From JBBSQE01 sp038258095 (lineage in GTDB: Bacteria; Actinomycetota; Thermoleophilia; Solirubrobacterales; 70-9): a stretch of DNA of 14,645 nt. A program made the translations under genes and the position numbers. The DNA is taken from the NCBI GenBank assembly GCA_038258095.1, contig JBBSQE010000066.1:1-14645 (forward strand), read 5' to 3'. This document shows positions 7,307 through 14,169 of this stretch, one piece after another. The stretch's first letter is position 1, and every line of letters starts with the position of its first letter. The notes under the pieces are model-generated. The model was not told the origin of the DNA and did not search any database. It saw nothing but the letters and a program-made list of their open reading frames with translations.

Positions 7307-8325
7307 TGGCCCGCAGGCCCACGGATTCAGCGCTTGCTGCGGTGACGATCGACGTCCACCTCGATGCCGACGCCGCCGAGCGGATGGCGCGTGACGTCCG
7401 CCTCGGCCTCTCGATGGAGCCGAAGGAGCTGGCTCCGAAGTACTTCTACGACGAAATCGGCTCCCAGCTCTTCGAGCAGATCACCGAGCTCGACGAATAC
7501 TATCCGACCCGCGCGGAGAGGGAGATCCTCGCGAACCGATCAGGCGAGATCGTCGCCGCGGCCGGCGATCCCGAGACGCTGATCGAGCTCGGCTCGGGCT
7601 CGGCCTCGAAGACGCGCAACCTGCTCACCGCAATGCGCGACGCCGACTGCCTCGGCACCTTCGTTCCCGTCGACATCTCTGAGCAGGTCACGAGGGACAC
7701 GGCGGCCGCCCTGGTCACCGAGTACCCCGGCCTGACGGTCAACGGCGTCGTTTGCGATTTCGAACGCGACCTCGAGCGCCTCGCCAAGGACGAGGGCAAC
7801 CGCGGCTCGCGGATGATCGCCTTCCTGGGCGGGACCATCGGCAACTTCTACCCCGATCACCGCCGGGATTTCCTCGCGCGGATCGCCGCGCTCCTCGCTC
7901 CGGGGGACCGCCTCCTCCTCGGCACCGATCTCACCAAGGAGCGCCGCCGCCTGGAGCTCGCCTACGACGATCCCGGCGGCGTCACGGCCGCGTTCAACAA
8001 GAACGTCCTCGCAGTCCTGAACCGCGAGTTCGACGGCGATTTCGACCCGAGTTCCTTCGAGCACATGGCCAGATACGACAGCCGCGAGGCGCGCATCGAC
8101 ATCCGCCTCCGCTCCACCCGGGACCAGGAGGTCCGGCTCGAGGGTCTCGACCTCGACGTCTCCTTCACGGCCGGCGAGGAGATGCGAACCGAGATCTCGT
8201 GCAAGTTCACCCAGTACCGCCTGGCCCAGGCCTACCGAGGCTCAGGCCTCGAGCTGGTCGGCTGGTTCATCGACTCAAACCGCGACTACGCGCTGTCGTT
8301 GGCAGCCCGCCAAGGCGCTCAATAA
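7306..8325 (+). CDS. egtD: L-histidine N-alpha-methyltransferase EgtD
   Basis: 339 residues. It trimethylates histidine with SAM to give hercynine, the substrate of EgtB. Family landmarks are KYFYDEIGSQLFEQITELDEYYPTR-like (45-69), SAM-binding ELGSGSASKT (94-103), VPVDIS (120-125), FLGGTIGNF (173-181), FNKNVLAVLNRE (230-241) and RTEISCKF (294-301). G175, N180, Y220, E296 and S298 all sit 14 positions after the histidine-site residues recalled for Mycobacterium smegmatis EgtD, so the active site looks complete. The ATG at 7306 shares its A with the egtB stop and has GGAGGGG (7297-7303) just upstream, so the two are translationally coupled. No egtA, egtC or egtE lies in the window. Confidence 0.94.
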   Translation: MARRPTDSALAAVTIDVHLDADAAERMARDVRLGLSMEPKELAPKYFYDEIGSQLFEQITELDEYYPTRAEREILANRSGEIVAAAGDPETLIELGSGSASKTRNLLTAMRDADCLGTFVPVDISEQVTRDTAAALVTEYPGLTVNGVVCDFERDLERLAKDEGNRGSRMIAFLGGTIGNFYPDHRRDFLARIAALLAPGDRLLLGTDLTKERRRLELAYDDPGGVTAAFNKNVLAVLNREFDGDFDPSSFEHMARYDSREARIDIRLRSTRDQEVRLEGLDLDVSFTAGEEMRTEISCKFTQYRLAQAYRGSGLELVGWFIDSNRDYALSLAARQGAQ

Positions 8326-8961
8326 CCGGAACGAGGACCGCGAGCACCTCATCGGGCTTGTACCGAACCTGCTCGTGCGTGAAACGGAGCGGCGTCTCCG
8401 CCCCCGGCACCTGGGGATGGCGGCCCGCGGTCTCTCGGAGGACCTTCACGCCTACGACCTTTCGCGCATCCGCCTCGGAAATAGTCTGCTCGAGTCGGTC
8501 CTGTCCAAGGCGCCGGGCGTTGTCGATGATCGTCAGGGCCGGCGAGGTGACAGGGATGAAGTCGCGTATCCGGACCTCTCGCAGAAGCTCCGCGCTCCGT
8601 GCATGGCATCTGATGCCGGGTCGGCTGTGGCGCTGCGTGCCGAAGACGCTGATGTCGGTGGGGCCGCACTGCTTGCCTAGGCCCACACGGCGAGACCGGC
8701 GCTGAAGCTGACCGCCACACCCCCCGCCACAGCAGAGCCACATTCGAGGGCGGCCTCCATCCAACGCTCGGCGGTGCCCCGTGGCCGCGACACCGAGAGC
8801 ACTCCGTGGCCGACGAGATGGAGCTTTCCTGACCTGATCCGGTGTCGGATCGAGTGGTAGCTCATTCCCAGCGCCCTGAGCTGCTCCACCGTTACCCGGT
8901 CGTGCTGGCGTGATGCGACCTTCCACACCTGACCCGCGAAGGCTTCCGAAGTTGGGTCCAT
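8267..8961 (-). pseudogene. Frameshifted AbiEi/DUF559-type protein relic
   Basis: Residues 1-94 (8961 to 8680) read like the winged-helix N-terminus of the AbiEi-type antitoxin/DUF559 family: RQHDRVTVEQLRALGMSYHS, IRHRIRSGKLHLVGHGVLSV, RGTAERWMEAALECG and AVWA, then a stop at 8679-8677. The matching middle of the family continues in the next frame: DISVFGTQRHSRPGIRCHAR, IRDFIPVTSPALTIIDNAR and DRLEQTISEADARKVV. One extra base before TAG (GCC-nTA-GGC) would join the two frames as ...AVWA-x-GKQCGPTDIS..., so a single-base loss explains the break. The second frame ends at 8267, inside the egtD tail, without a recognisable C-terminal nuclease domain. It is convergent with egtD. A sequencing error cannot be excluded. 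Confidence 0.7.
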
Positions 8962-8970
8962 AGACCCAAC
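8951..8970 (-). repeat. Perfect inverted repeat enclosing the start codon of the AbiEi-like relic
   Basis: On the minus strand GTTGGGTC-TATG-GACCCAAC: 8-base arms match perfectly around a 4-base loop that contains the ATG (8961-8959). It could be an operator for self-regulation, as AbiEi-type proteins are known to bind inverted repeats at their promoters, or an mRNA hairpin at the start codon. The role is inferred; the palindrome itself is plain in the sequence. Confidence 0.75.
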
Positions 8971-9003
8971 AAGAGGACACCCCGCCGAACTCTCCCCGAC
9001 GAG

Positions 9004-9936
9004 CTACGGCGCCAGCGCGTCGATCAGCCTCGCCATTTCGTCCGGCGTCGTGATCGGTGTGATGATCGGCAGGGTGATCCCTCCCTCGACGTAGGCATCG
9101 AGGCGCTCGCGCATCTGCTCGGGCGAACCGAAGATGAAGGTGTCCTCGATCAGATCCCAGGGCGCTGCCTTCATCGCGCCTTCGCGATCCTTCGCCTTCC
9201 AGAGCGCCTCCATCTCGGAGATCTCGTCCTCGTATCCGAGCCAGCGGAAGAAGGCGGCGTAGACGGGGACCGTGATGTAGGAGGAGAACATGAACCGGGC
9301 CAGCGGCTCGACCTGCTCGCGCTCGCCCGGGATGCAGAAGAAGCGGCAGAGGAGCTCGAAGCCATCGGGCGCCCCGTCGAGCTGGCCGGCGACCTGCGGT
9401 AGGCCGGCGAGGGGGAGGAAGTTGGTGAAGGCCCCGTCCGCCTCCCGTACGGCGAGGTCCAGCATCTTCCCGCGGAGGGCGGCGAGGACGATCGGCACCT
9501 CGGGCGGTGCGGACTCGAGCTTGAACCCGCTCTCGGTCCGCTCGCCCGCCAATGCGGTCTTGAGGAAGCCGAGCGTCTCCGCGACCTTCGACAGCGGCTT
9601 CTCGAACGGGATCCCGTTCCAGCCCTCGACGATTCGGTCCGAGGACGCGCCGATGCCCAGCACGAAGCGGCCGCTCGAGGCATCGGCCATCGCCGCCGCC
9701 TGCTGGGCGAGTAGGGCGGGCCCGCGCTGGAAGACGCCGACGATCCCCGTGCCGAGCCGGGCGTGCTCGGTCCAGGCGGCGCTCAGGGCAAGCGGGGTGA
9801 ACCCGTCCGGGCCATTGGTCTCGCCCGTCCAGAGGTCGGTATAGCCCGCCGCCTCAGCTCGCCGCACGAGATCCTCGTGGTCGGCCAAGGCGGTTCCGGG
9901 CAACGGCAGCGTCAGTCCCCATCGTCGGTCGGCCAT
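9004..9936 (-). CDS. LLM class F420-dependent oxidoreductase
   Basis: 310-residue luciferase-like monooxygenase family protein, complete. It begins MADRRWGLTLPLPG; the usual barrel motifs follow: DLVRRAEAAGYTDLWTGET, GTGIVGVFQRGPALLAQQAA, DASSGRFVLGIGASSDRIVE, GWNGIPFEKPLSKV and PPEVPIVLAALRGKMLDLAV, then EADGAFTNFLPL and the C-terminal FGSPEQMRERLDAYVEGGIT region. Such enzymes usually reduce or oxidise substrates with F420; the substrate here is unknown. The start at 9936 is preferred to 9972 because the upstream residues have no family match and a TAGGGT hexamer lies seven bases before the ATG. It is a separate unit and only distantly similar to the LLM gene at the left edge. Confidence 0.9.
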   Translation of the reverse strand: MADRRWGLTLPLPGTALADHEDLVRRAEAAGYTDLWTGETNGPDGFTPLALSAAWTEHARLGTGIVGVFQRGPALLAQQAAAMADASSGRFVLGIGASSDRIVEGWNGIPFEKPLSKVAETLGFLKTALAGERTESGFKLESAPPEVPIVLAALRGKMLDLAVREADGAFTNFLPLAGLPQVAGQLDGAPDGFELLCRFFCIPGEREQVEPLARFMFSSYITVPVYAAFFRWLGYEDEISEMEALWKAKDREGAMKAAPWDLIEDTFIFGSPEQMRERLDAYVEGGITLPIITPITTPDEMARLIDALAP

Positions 9937-9943
9937 GCCATCC

Positions 9944-9949
9944 ACCCTA
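9944..9949 (-). promoter_or_regulatory. Candidate -10 (TAGGGT) for the LLM gene at 9936
   Basis: Minus-strand TAGGGT, seven bases, then ATG, consistent with a leaderless transcript. No SD is visible. It also supports choosing the start at 9936. Confidence 0.4.
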
Positions 9950-10022
9950 TGGACCTGTCTCGCGATGCGCAACGGCGTTCACCCGGGTGTGCGATCGCCT
10001 GCCGAGATCGGTTCGGATCGGA

Positions 10023-10028
10023 TAGGCT
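10023..10028 (+). promoter_or_regulatory. Candidate -10 (TAGGCT) for the membrane protein at 10039
   Basis: TAGGCT, ten bases, then GTG at 10039. No clear -35 or SD. Same hexamer as at 881 and 5992. Confidence 0.4.
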
Positions 10029-10038
10029 CGCAGGCGGG

Positions 10039-10536
10039 GTGGATTTCTCGCGGCTACAGCGGACCGAACTGGTGGGGCTTGCATCCTCCGCGCTGCTCTT
10101 CGTCAGCCTGTTCGTGCCGTGGTACTCGCTCTCGCACTCGCCCTCGCGGATCACGCAGCAACAGTCGGGCGGGGATCCTTGGGTCTGCGGCGTCCGTGAA
10201 TACTCGTGCTCGGCCTGGGACACGTTCCCGATCGGGCGCATCCTCTTCCTGGCGGCAGCGGCGGCGCCGCTGATCCTCACCTACCTGATCCTCCGCAAGC
10301 AGGGGGGCAAGTACCCCACCGGCGAGTTCACGATGACGGTCGGGCTTGCGGTGATCGTTCTGGTCATCTTCAACGGCCTGCTCGCGAAGCCAGGCGGAAC
10401 GCCTCAGTTCGGCATCAGCCTCGAATGGGGCTACCTGCTCGCTCTCGTGGCGGGCATCCTCATGACCGGCGCGGGTGCACTCCGCTCCCTGGAATCGGGG
10501 GGCGGCGCGCAGCGAAAACCACCCGCGACGTTCTGA
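10039..10536 (+). CDS. Conserved four-helix membrane protein, function unknown
   Basis: 165 residues from a GTG start. Four hydrophobic segments: about 10-31 (ELVGLASSALLFVSLFVPWY), 68-90 (PIGRILFLAAAAAPLILTYL), 104-124 (TMTVGLAVIVLVIFNGLL) and 135-155 (WGYLLALVAGILMTGAGAL). The first loop (about 32-66) holds two cysteines in WVCGVREYSCSAWDTF that could form a disulfide outside the membrane. The pattern of VPWY at the end of helix 1 followed by AWdtF before helix 2 looks like a family common in Thermoleophilia, but no function is known to me. The frame is open upstream to 9763, but that part overlaps the antisense LLM gene and is not coding. glpX starts 20 bases downstream and appears to have its own promoter. 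Confidence 0.7.
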   Translation: MDFSRLQRTELVGLASSALLFVSLFVPWYSLSHSPSRITQQQSGGDPWVCGVREYSCSAWDTFPIGRILFLAAAAAPLILTYLILRKQGGKYPTGEFTMTVGLAVIVLVIFNGLLAKPGGTPQFGISLEWGYLLALVAGILMTGAGALRSLESGGGAQRKPPATF

Positions 10537-10541
10537 GCATC

Positions 10542-10547
10542 TAGCCT
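10542..10547 (+). promoter_or_regulatory. Candidate -10 (TAGCCT) for glpX
   Basis: TAGCCT fits TANNNT and is followed by eight bases and the ATG at 10556, so a leaderless glpX transcript is plausible. No SD lies between them. Confidence 0.35.
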
Positions 10548-10555
10548 CACTACCC

Positions 10556-11572
10556 ATGAGCGTCATCTCCCAGGACGTCCGCTCGGGCACCAAGCCCGAC
10601 CGCAACCTCGCCCTTGAACTGGTGCGCGTCACCGAGGCTGCCGCCCTCGCCGCCGCGCGGTGGGTGGGCCGAGGCGACAAGATCGCCGCCGACCAGGCGG
10701 CGGTTGACGCGATGCGCCTCCTTCTCGACACCGTTCCGATGGACGGGCTCGTCGTCATCGGCGAGGGCGAGAAGGACGAGGCGCCGATGCTCTACAACGG
10801 CGAGGAGATCGGCGACGGGAGCCCCCCAACTGTCGACATTGCAGTTGACCCACTGGAGGGAACGACCCTGACCGCGCGCGGATTCGGCGGCGCGCTTGCG
10901 GTCATCGCCCTCGCCGAGCGCGGCTCGATGTTCGATCCGGGGCCCTGCTTCTACATGGAGAAGATCGCCGGGGGCCCGAAGGTCGCCGACCTCCTCAGCC
11001 TCGAGGAGCCGCTCGGGGACGTGATCCGCCGCGTCGCCGAACGCAAGGGCTCGACCGTCGGCGAGATCACCGTGACCGTCCTCGACCGGTCCCGCCACGA
11101 CGACGGCGTCAAAGAGATCCGCGACGCCGGCGCCCGCATCCGTTTCGTCACCGACGGCGACGTGCAGGGCGCGCTACTCGCGGTCAGCCCGGGACCCGGG
11201 GTCGACCTGCTCTGGGGTATCGGGGGCACGCCCGAAGGGGTCCTCGCCGCCGCCGCCATCAAGTGCCTCGGCGGCGAGATCCTCGGCCGTCTGTGGCCTC
11301 GCGACGAGGATGAGCGAAACGAGGCGACCGACGCCGGCTACGACGTCGATCGCGTGCTCACGGCGAACGACCTCGTCGGAGGCAACGATGCTTTCTTTGC
11401 GGCAACCGGGGTAACGGACGGAGATCTGCTCGACGGCGTCCGATATGTCGGTGAAGGCCAGGCGACCACCGAGTCGCTGGTCATGCGGTCCCGTTCCGGA
11501 ACGGTTCGAAAGGTGGGCGCGCGCCACGATCAGGCGAAGCTGCGCGAGCTCACGACTGGCCTATACGGCTGA
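10556..11572 (+). CDS. glpX: Class II fructose-1,6-bisphosphatase (GlpX)
   Basis: 338-residue metal-dependent phosphatase that converts fructose 1,6-bisphosphate to fructose 6-phosphate in gluconeogenesis. It begins MSVISQDVRSGTKPDRNLAL, typical of the family. Active-site and metal residues are in place: K42 and D46 in GRGDKIAADQAAVDAM, E70 in VVIGEGEKDEAP, D98 and E101 in VDPLEGTTL, and a glutamate in GGTPEGVLAAAAIKCLGG (E227). The first five keep a constant 13-residue offset from K29, D33, E57, D85 and E88 recalled for E. coli GlpX. ATG 10556 is chosen over the upstream in-frame start at 10475, which lies inside the preceding gene. The next gene starts eight bases after the stop. Confidence 0.96.
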   Translation: MSVISQDVRSGTKPDRNLALELVRVTEAAALAAARWVGRGDKIAADQAAVDAMRLLLDTVPMDGLVVIGEGEKDEAPMLYNGEEIGDGSPPTVDIAVDPLEGTTLTARGFGGALAVIALAERGSMFDPGPCFYMEKIAGGPKVADLLSLEEPLGDVIRRVAERKGSTVGEITVTVLDRSRHDDGVKEIRDAGARIRFVTDGDVQGALLAVSPGPGVDLLWGIGGTPEGVLAAAAIKCLGGEILGRLWPRDEDERNEATDAGYDVDRVLTANDLVGGNDAFFAATGVTDGDLLDGVRYVGEGQATTESLVMRSRSGTVRKVGARHDQAKLRELTTGLYG

Positions 11573-11580
11573 GTCCTCAC

Positions 11581-12537
11581 ATGTCTGATCGACGGAGGCC
11601 GGTTGCCGTGGCGGGAGCCACGGGATACATCGGCGGGCTGCTCGCTCGCCACCTCGCGTCGACGGGGACTCCCGTGTACGCGCTTGCGCGGAAGCCCGAG
11701 GGGGCGGATGACCTGGCAGACGTGGTGGACGAGGTCCGGCGGGCAGACGTCCTCGAGGCCGACACGCTCGAGGGAGCGCTCGAAGGGGCCGACGTCGCCT
11801 ACTACCTGGTCCACTCGATGGGCCGCGGCTCGGATTCCGACTTCGCCGAGCGCGACAAGCGCGGTGCCGCGAACTTCCGGGCGGCAGCGAAGGTCGCGGG
11901 GGTGCGCCGCATCGTCTACATGGGCGGCCTCGGAGGAGATGAGACGGAGTCCGAGCACCTGCAGAGCCGCCACCACACAGCGCTCGAGCTGCTGAAGGGC
12001 GACATCCCGGTCACGTACCTGCGCGCAGCTGCGGTCGTCGGCGCCGGCAGCGAATCCTTCCGAATGGTTCGCCATCTCGCCAAGAACCTCCCGGCGATGA
12101 TCACGCCTCGCTGGGTCGACACGAAGACCCAGCCCATCGCGATCGCCGACGTCATCGGCTATCTGGCCGAGTCGGCGACGGCCGGGCCCGAGGTCGAGCG
12201 GGAGATCGAGATCGGGGGCCCTGACGTCATCACCTACGGGGAGATGATGGATGAGGTCGCCACGGCGCTCGGCAAGCGCAAGCCGATTCGCATCGGCGTG
12301 CCGTTCCTGACCCCCGGCCTGTCCTCCCTCTGGATCGGCCTCGTAACGCCCGTCGACACCGGCGTCGCCCGGCCCCTCGTCGAGGGGCTGACCGCGGAGA
12401 CGATCGTGAACGACCCCTCCGGAATGGAGGTCTTCGATGTGGAGTCCACCCCACTGAGGGAGGCGATCAGCGCCGCGATCGAGGAGGAGACGGAGGGCTT
12501 CGCAGCCCTCGAGGTCGATCCGGCTGCCGCCGGTTAG
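11581..12537 (+). CDS. Atypical SDR, NAD(P)H-binding protein
   Basis: 318 residues with an N-terminal Rossmann fold: VAVAGATGYIGGLLARHL (about 8-25, glycine motif GATGYIGG), ALARKPEG after strand 2, YYLVHSMG, and RRIVYMGGLGGD where classical SDRs begin the catalytic segment. The Tyr-x-x-x-Lys pair is absent; instead the region reads SEHLQSRHHTALELLKG. PVTYLRAAAVVGAGSESFRM followed by TPRWVDTKTQPIAIADV matches the NAD(P)H-binding part of proteins that often carry a C-terminal DUF2867; that domain is missing here and the protein ends in an acidic tail. The function is unknown, possibly NAD(P)H sensing or an accessory role. It starts eight bases after glpX and is probably cotranscribed with it. 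Confidence 0.82.
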   Translation: MSDRRRPVAVAGATGYIGGLLARHLASTGTPVYALARKPEGADDLADVVDEVRRADVLEADTLEGALEGADVAYYLVHSMGRGSDSDFAERDKRGAANFRAAAKVAGVRRIVYMGGLGGDETESEHLQSRHHTALELLKGDIPVTYLRAAAVVGAGSESFRMVRHLAKNLPAMITPRWVDTKTQPIAIADVIGYLAESATAGPEVEREIEIGGPDVITYGEMMDEVATALGKRKPIRIGVPFLTPGLSSLWIGLVTPVDTGVARPLVEGLTAETIVNDPSGMEVFDVESTPLREAISAAIEEETEGFAALEVDPAAAG

Positions 12538-12557
12538 TCCGGGTCAGGGTGCTGGGG

Positions 12558-13262
12558 TCAGTTCCCTGGGTCATCGTCGGCGAGGGCCCCGACCGCCGAG
12601 GGAGGCAGGTCGAGCCGGGCCAGAGACCGCAGGAAGCCGTAGGTAACGAGGACGTGGATGCGGAGTTGGGTCGCCGAATAGATGTGCGCGCCGATGCGGG
12701 CGAACCAGCCGCTGCCGCGCAGAAAGGGATAGAAGTTGCTCACCTCGGAGCGGATTCGCAGGCGCTCGCAGCCCGGCTCGGCGTCGTTTCCCGGCTCGAG
12801 GTGGCGGACGGAGATCCGCAGGAAGCCGCGCCCCGGGGATGAGACGAGGAGGCCGCGCTCGATCGGCCAGGTGACCTGGCCGAAGCCCGGCCCGGTGTCG
12901 TACCGCGGCCGGCGGAAGCGCAGCAGGACGATCCGGGGGTTGATGAAGACGATCGACCGGGCGCCGGGTTCGTAGATCACCCGGATCGTTCCCAGCGAGA
13001 CCTTGCTCAGGTAGCGCCAGTAGGAGCGGGCGAGCCGCTCGAGGTACTCCGGGCGCCAGAGGTGCTCGAAGGTCTCCTCCGGCAGGTAGGCATCGGCCTC
13101 CTGCGCTGAGCCCGCCGGGCCGTCCGGGTGGACCGGCGTCTTCTCCTGTGCGACGAGCTCGATCCGCGCCTCGGGGCCGTCGATGGTCACCGACCCCTCC
13201 TCGCGGTCAGCCTCGGGCGTGCTCACCGGCTCGTGGTCAACCTGGGACGTGGTCATCGCCAT
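12558..13262 (-). CDS. Conserved hypothetical protein downstream of YihY/BrkB
   Basis: 234 residues, no named domain recognised. An acidic, probably disordered N-terminus (about 1-55) precedes a compact region starting ETFEHLWRPEYLERLARSYW. Strand-rich segments follow (TIRVIYEPGARSIVFINPRI, VLLRFRRPRYDT, VTWPIERGLLVS, FLRISVRHLEP, LRIRSEVSNFYPFL), and the most regular stretch is near the end: ATQLRIHVLVTYGFLRSLARL. There is no signal peptide or membrane helix. I have the impression of similar proteins in Thermoleophilia but cannot name a function. The ATG at 13262 lies 26 bases inside the upstream BrkB gene; ATG 13256 is an equally possible start. The overlap implies translational coupling. 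Confidence 0.75.
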   Translation of the reverse strand: MAMTTSQVDHEPVSTPEADREEGSVTIDGPEARIELVAQEKTPVHPDGPAGSAQEADAYLPEETFEHLWRPEYLERLARSYWRYLSKVSLGTIRVIYEPGARSIVFINPRIVLLRFRRPRYDTGPGFGQVTWPIERGLLVSSPGRGFLRISVRHLEPGNDAEPGCERLRIRSEVSNFYPFLRGSGWFARIGAHIYSATQLRIHVLVTYGFLRSLARLDLPPSAVGALADDDPGN

Positions 13263-14169
13263 AGGGCAGCGAGCCCGTCTCGTGATGCTCGAGCCTGAGC
13301 GAGTTGATGACCGCGCCGGCCATCAGCGCCAGGCTGAGCACGTAGAACCAGATCAGCGCGATCAGGACGAAGCCGACCGTCGAGCCGAAACGCGAGACGC
13401 TGGAGACGTTCGAGAGATAGAACGGGAAGAGCCAGTTCGCGAAACCGGTCGTCAGCGTCACGAACAAGGCCCCCGGCCATGTCGCTCTCCACCCGATCGG
13501 CCCCTTCGGCACCACCAGATAGATCACGCAGCAGATCAGGAAGGTGATGGTGAGCGCCGCGACGAGCAGCACGAAGCGGTCGAGGCCCTGAACCCTGTCG
13601 AGGCCCAGCGGCAGGTTGTCCGTCGAGTGGAGGATGGCCCCCTCCGCGGTCGGCAGGATCACGCTCGCCGCCAGGAACAGAAAGACGATGAGGAGCATCA
13701 CGAACGCGAAGCGCTTCTGCTCCATCCAGCCGCGGCAGGCGCGGTGGTAGATGCGGCAGAACGCGGTGTCCATCGCTCCCCAGAAGCTGGCCCCGATCCA
13801 CAGCGACCCGAGCGCCGCCACGATCCCGAGGGTGGCAGCGTTGGCTTCGACGCGGTTGATCGCGTTCTGGAGCGTCTGCTCCTCCGCATTCGGGAAGAGC
13901 CGCTGGAGATCGCTGACGATGCCCGTCTCGACTCCCTTGATCCGCAGGATCTGGCTGAACACGAAGAGGACCAGCAGAACGAACGGGAAGACCGCGAGCA
14001 TCAGGTTGTAGGCGACCATCGCCGACAGCCCGGTCACGTTCTCCGTGTAGGCACGGGTCCAGAAGGCCTTCAGCCAGGGCGTCGATTGGCGCAGGTGCCG
14101 GCTTCTCCGAGACTCCCTCGCCTCCGGATCTGAGCGCGGCGGCGCGGTTGCGCCCGGATCTTCGATCAG
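13237..14169 (-). CDS. YihY/virulence factor BrkB family membrane protein, probable CTG start
   Basis: 310 residues from a proposed CTG start. Six membrane helices with family landmarks: TGLSAMVAYNLMLAVFPFVL (first helix, after WLKAFWTRAYTEN), GIVAALGSLWIGASFWGAMD, FVMLLIVFLFLAASVILPTA, LVAALTITFLICCVIYLVVP, ALFVTLTTGFANWLFPFYLS and STVGFVLIALIWFYVLSLAL. The family role is uncertain (formerly called ribonuclease BN; some members linked to transport). The first ordinary start, GTG 14037, would fall at the very edge of helix 1 and remove the conserved amphipathic WLKAFWTRAYTEN segment. No ATG, GTG or TTG exists in frame between 14037 and the upstream gene's end, but CTG at 14169 overlaps that gene's stop as CTGA. 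Confidence 0.85.
   Translation of the reverse strand: MIEDPGATAPPRSDPEARESRRSRHLRQSTPWLKAFWTRAYTENVTGLSAMVAYNLMLAVFPFVLLVLFVFSQILRIKGVETGIVSDLQRLFPNAEEQTLQNAINRVEANAATLGIVAALGSLWIGASFWGAMDTAFCRIYHRACRGWMEQKRFAFVMLLIVFLFLAASVILPTAEGAILHSTDNLPLGLDRVQGLDRFVLLVAALTITFLICCVIYLVVPKGPIGWRATWPGALFVTLTTGFANWLFPFYLSNVSSVSRFGSTVGFVLIALIWFYVLSLALMAGAVINSLRLEHHETGSLPYGDDHVPG

Noticed and set aside
8375..8680. Plus-strand open frame of 101 codons after egtD
   Set aside because: The minus strand carries recognisable AbiEi-like family sequence in this stretch; the plus frame has none.
8267..9003. An active toxin-antitoxin system
   Set aside because: Only one frameshifted AbiEi-like reading frame is present and no AbiEii-type nucleotidyltransferase toxin gene lies next to it.
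9763..10038. N-terminal extension of the membrane protein at 10039
   Set aside because: It overlaps the antisense LLM gene and has no hydrophobic or conserved content.
12538..12557. Bidirectional terminator between the SDR and the hypothetical gene
   Set aside because: The convergent gap has repeated GGGTCA-like words but no convincing stem-loop or T-run.
13183..14133. Plus-strand open frame (316 codons) opposite BrkB
   Set aside because: Rich in Arg, Glu, Asp and Gln with no domain, whereas the opposite strand gives a proper six-helix membrane protein.
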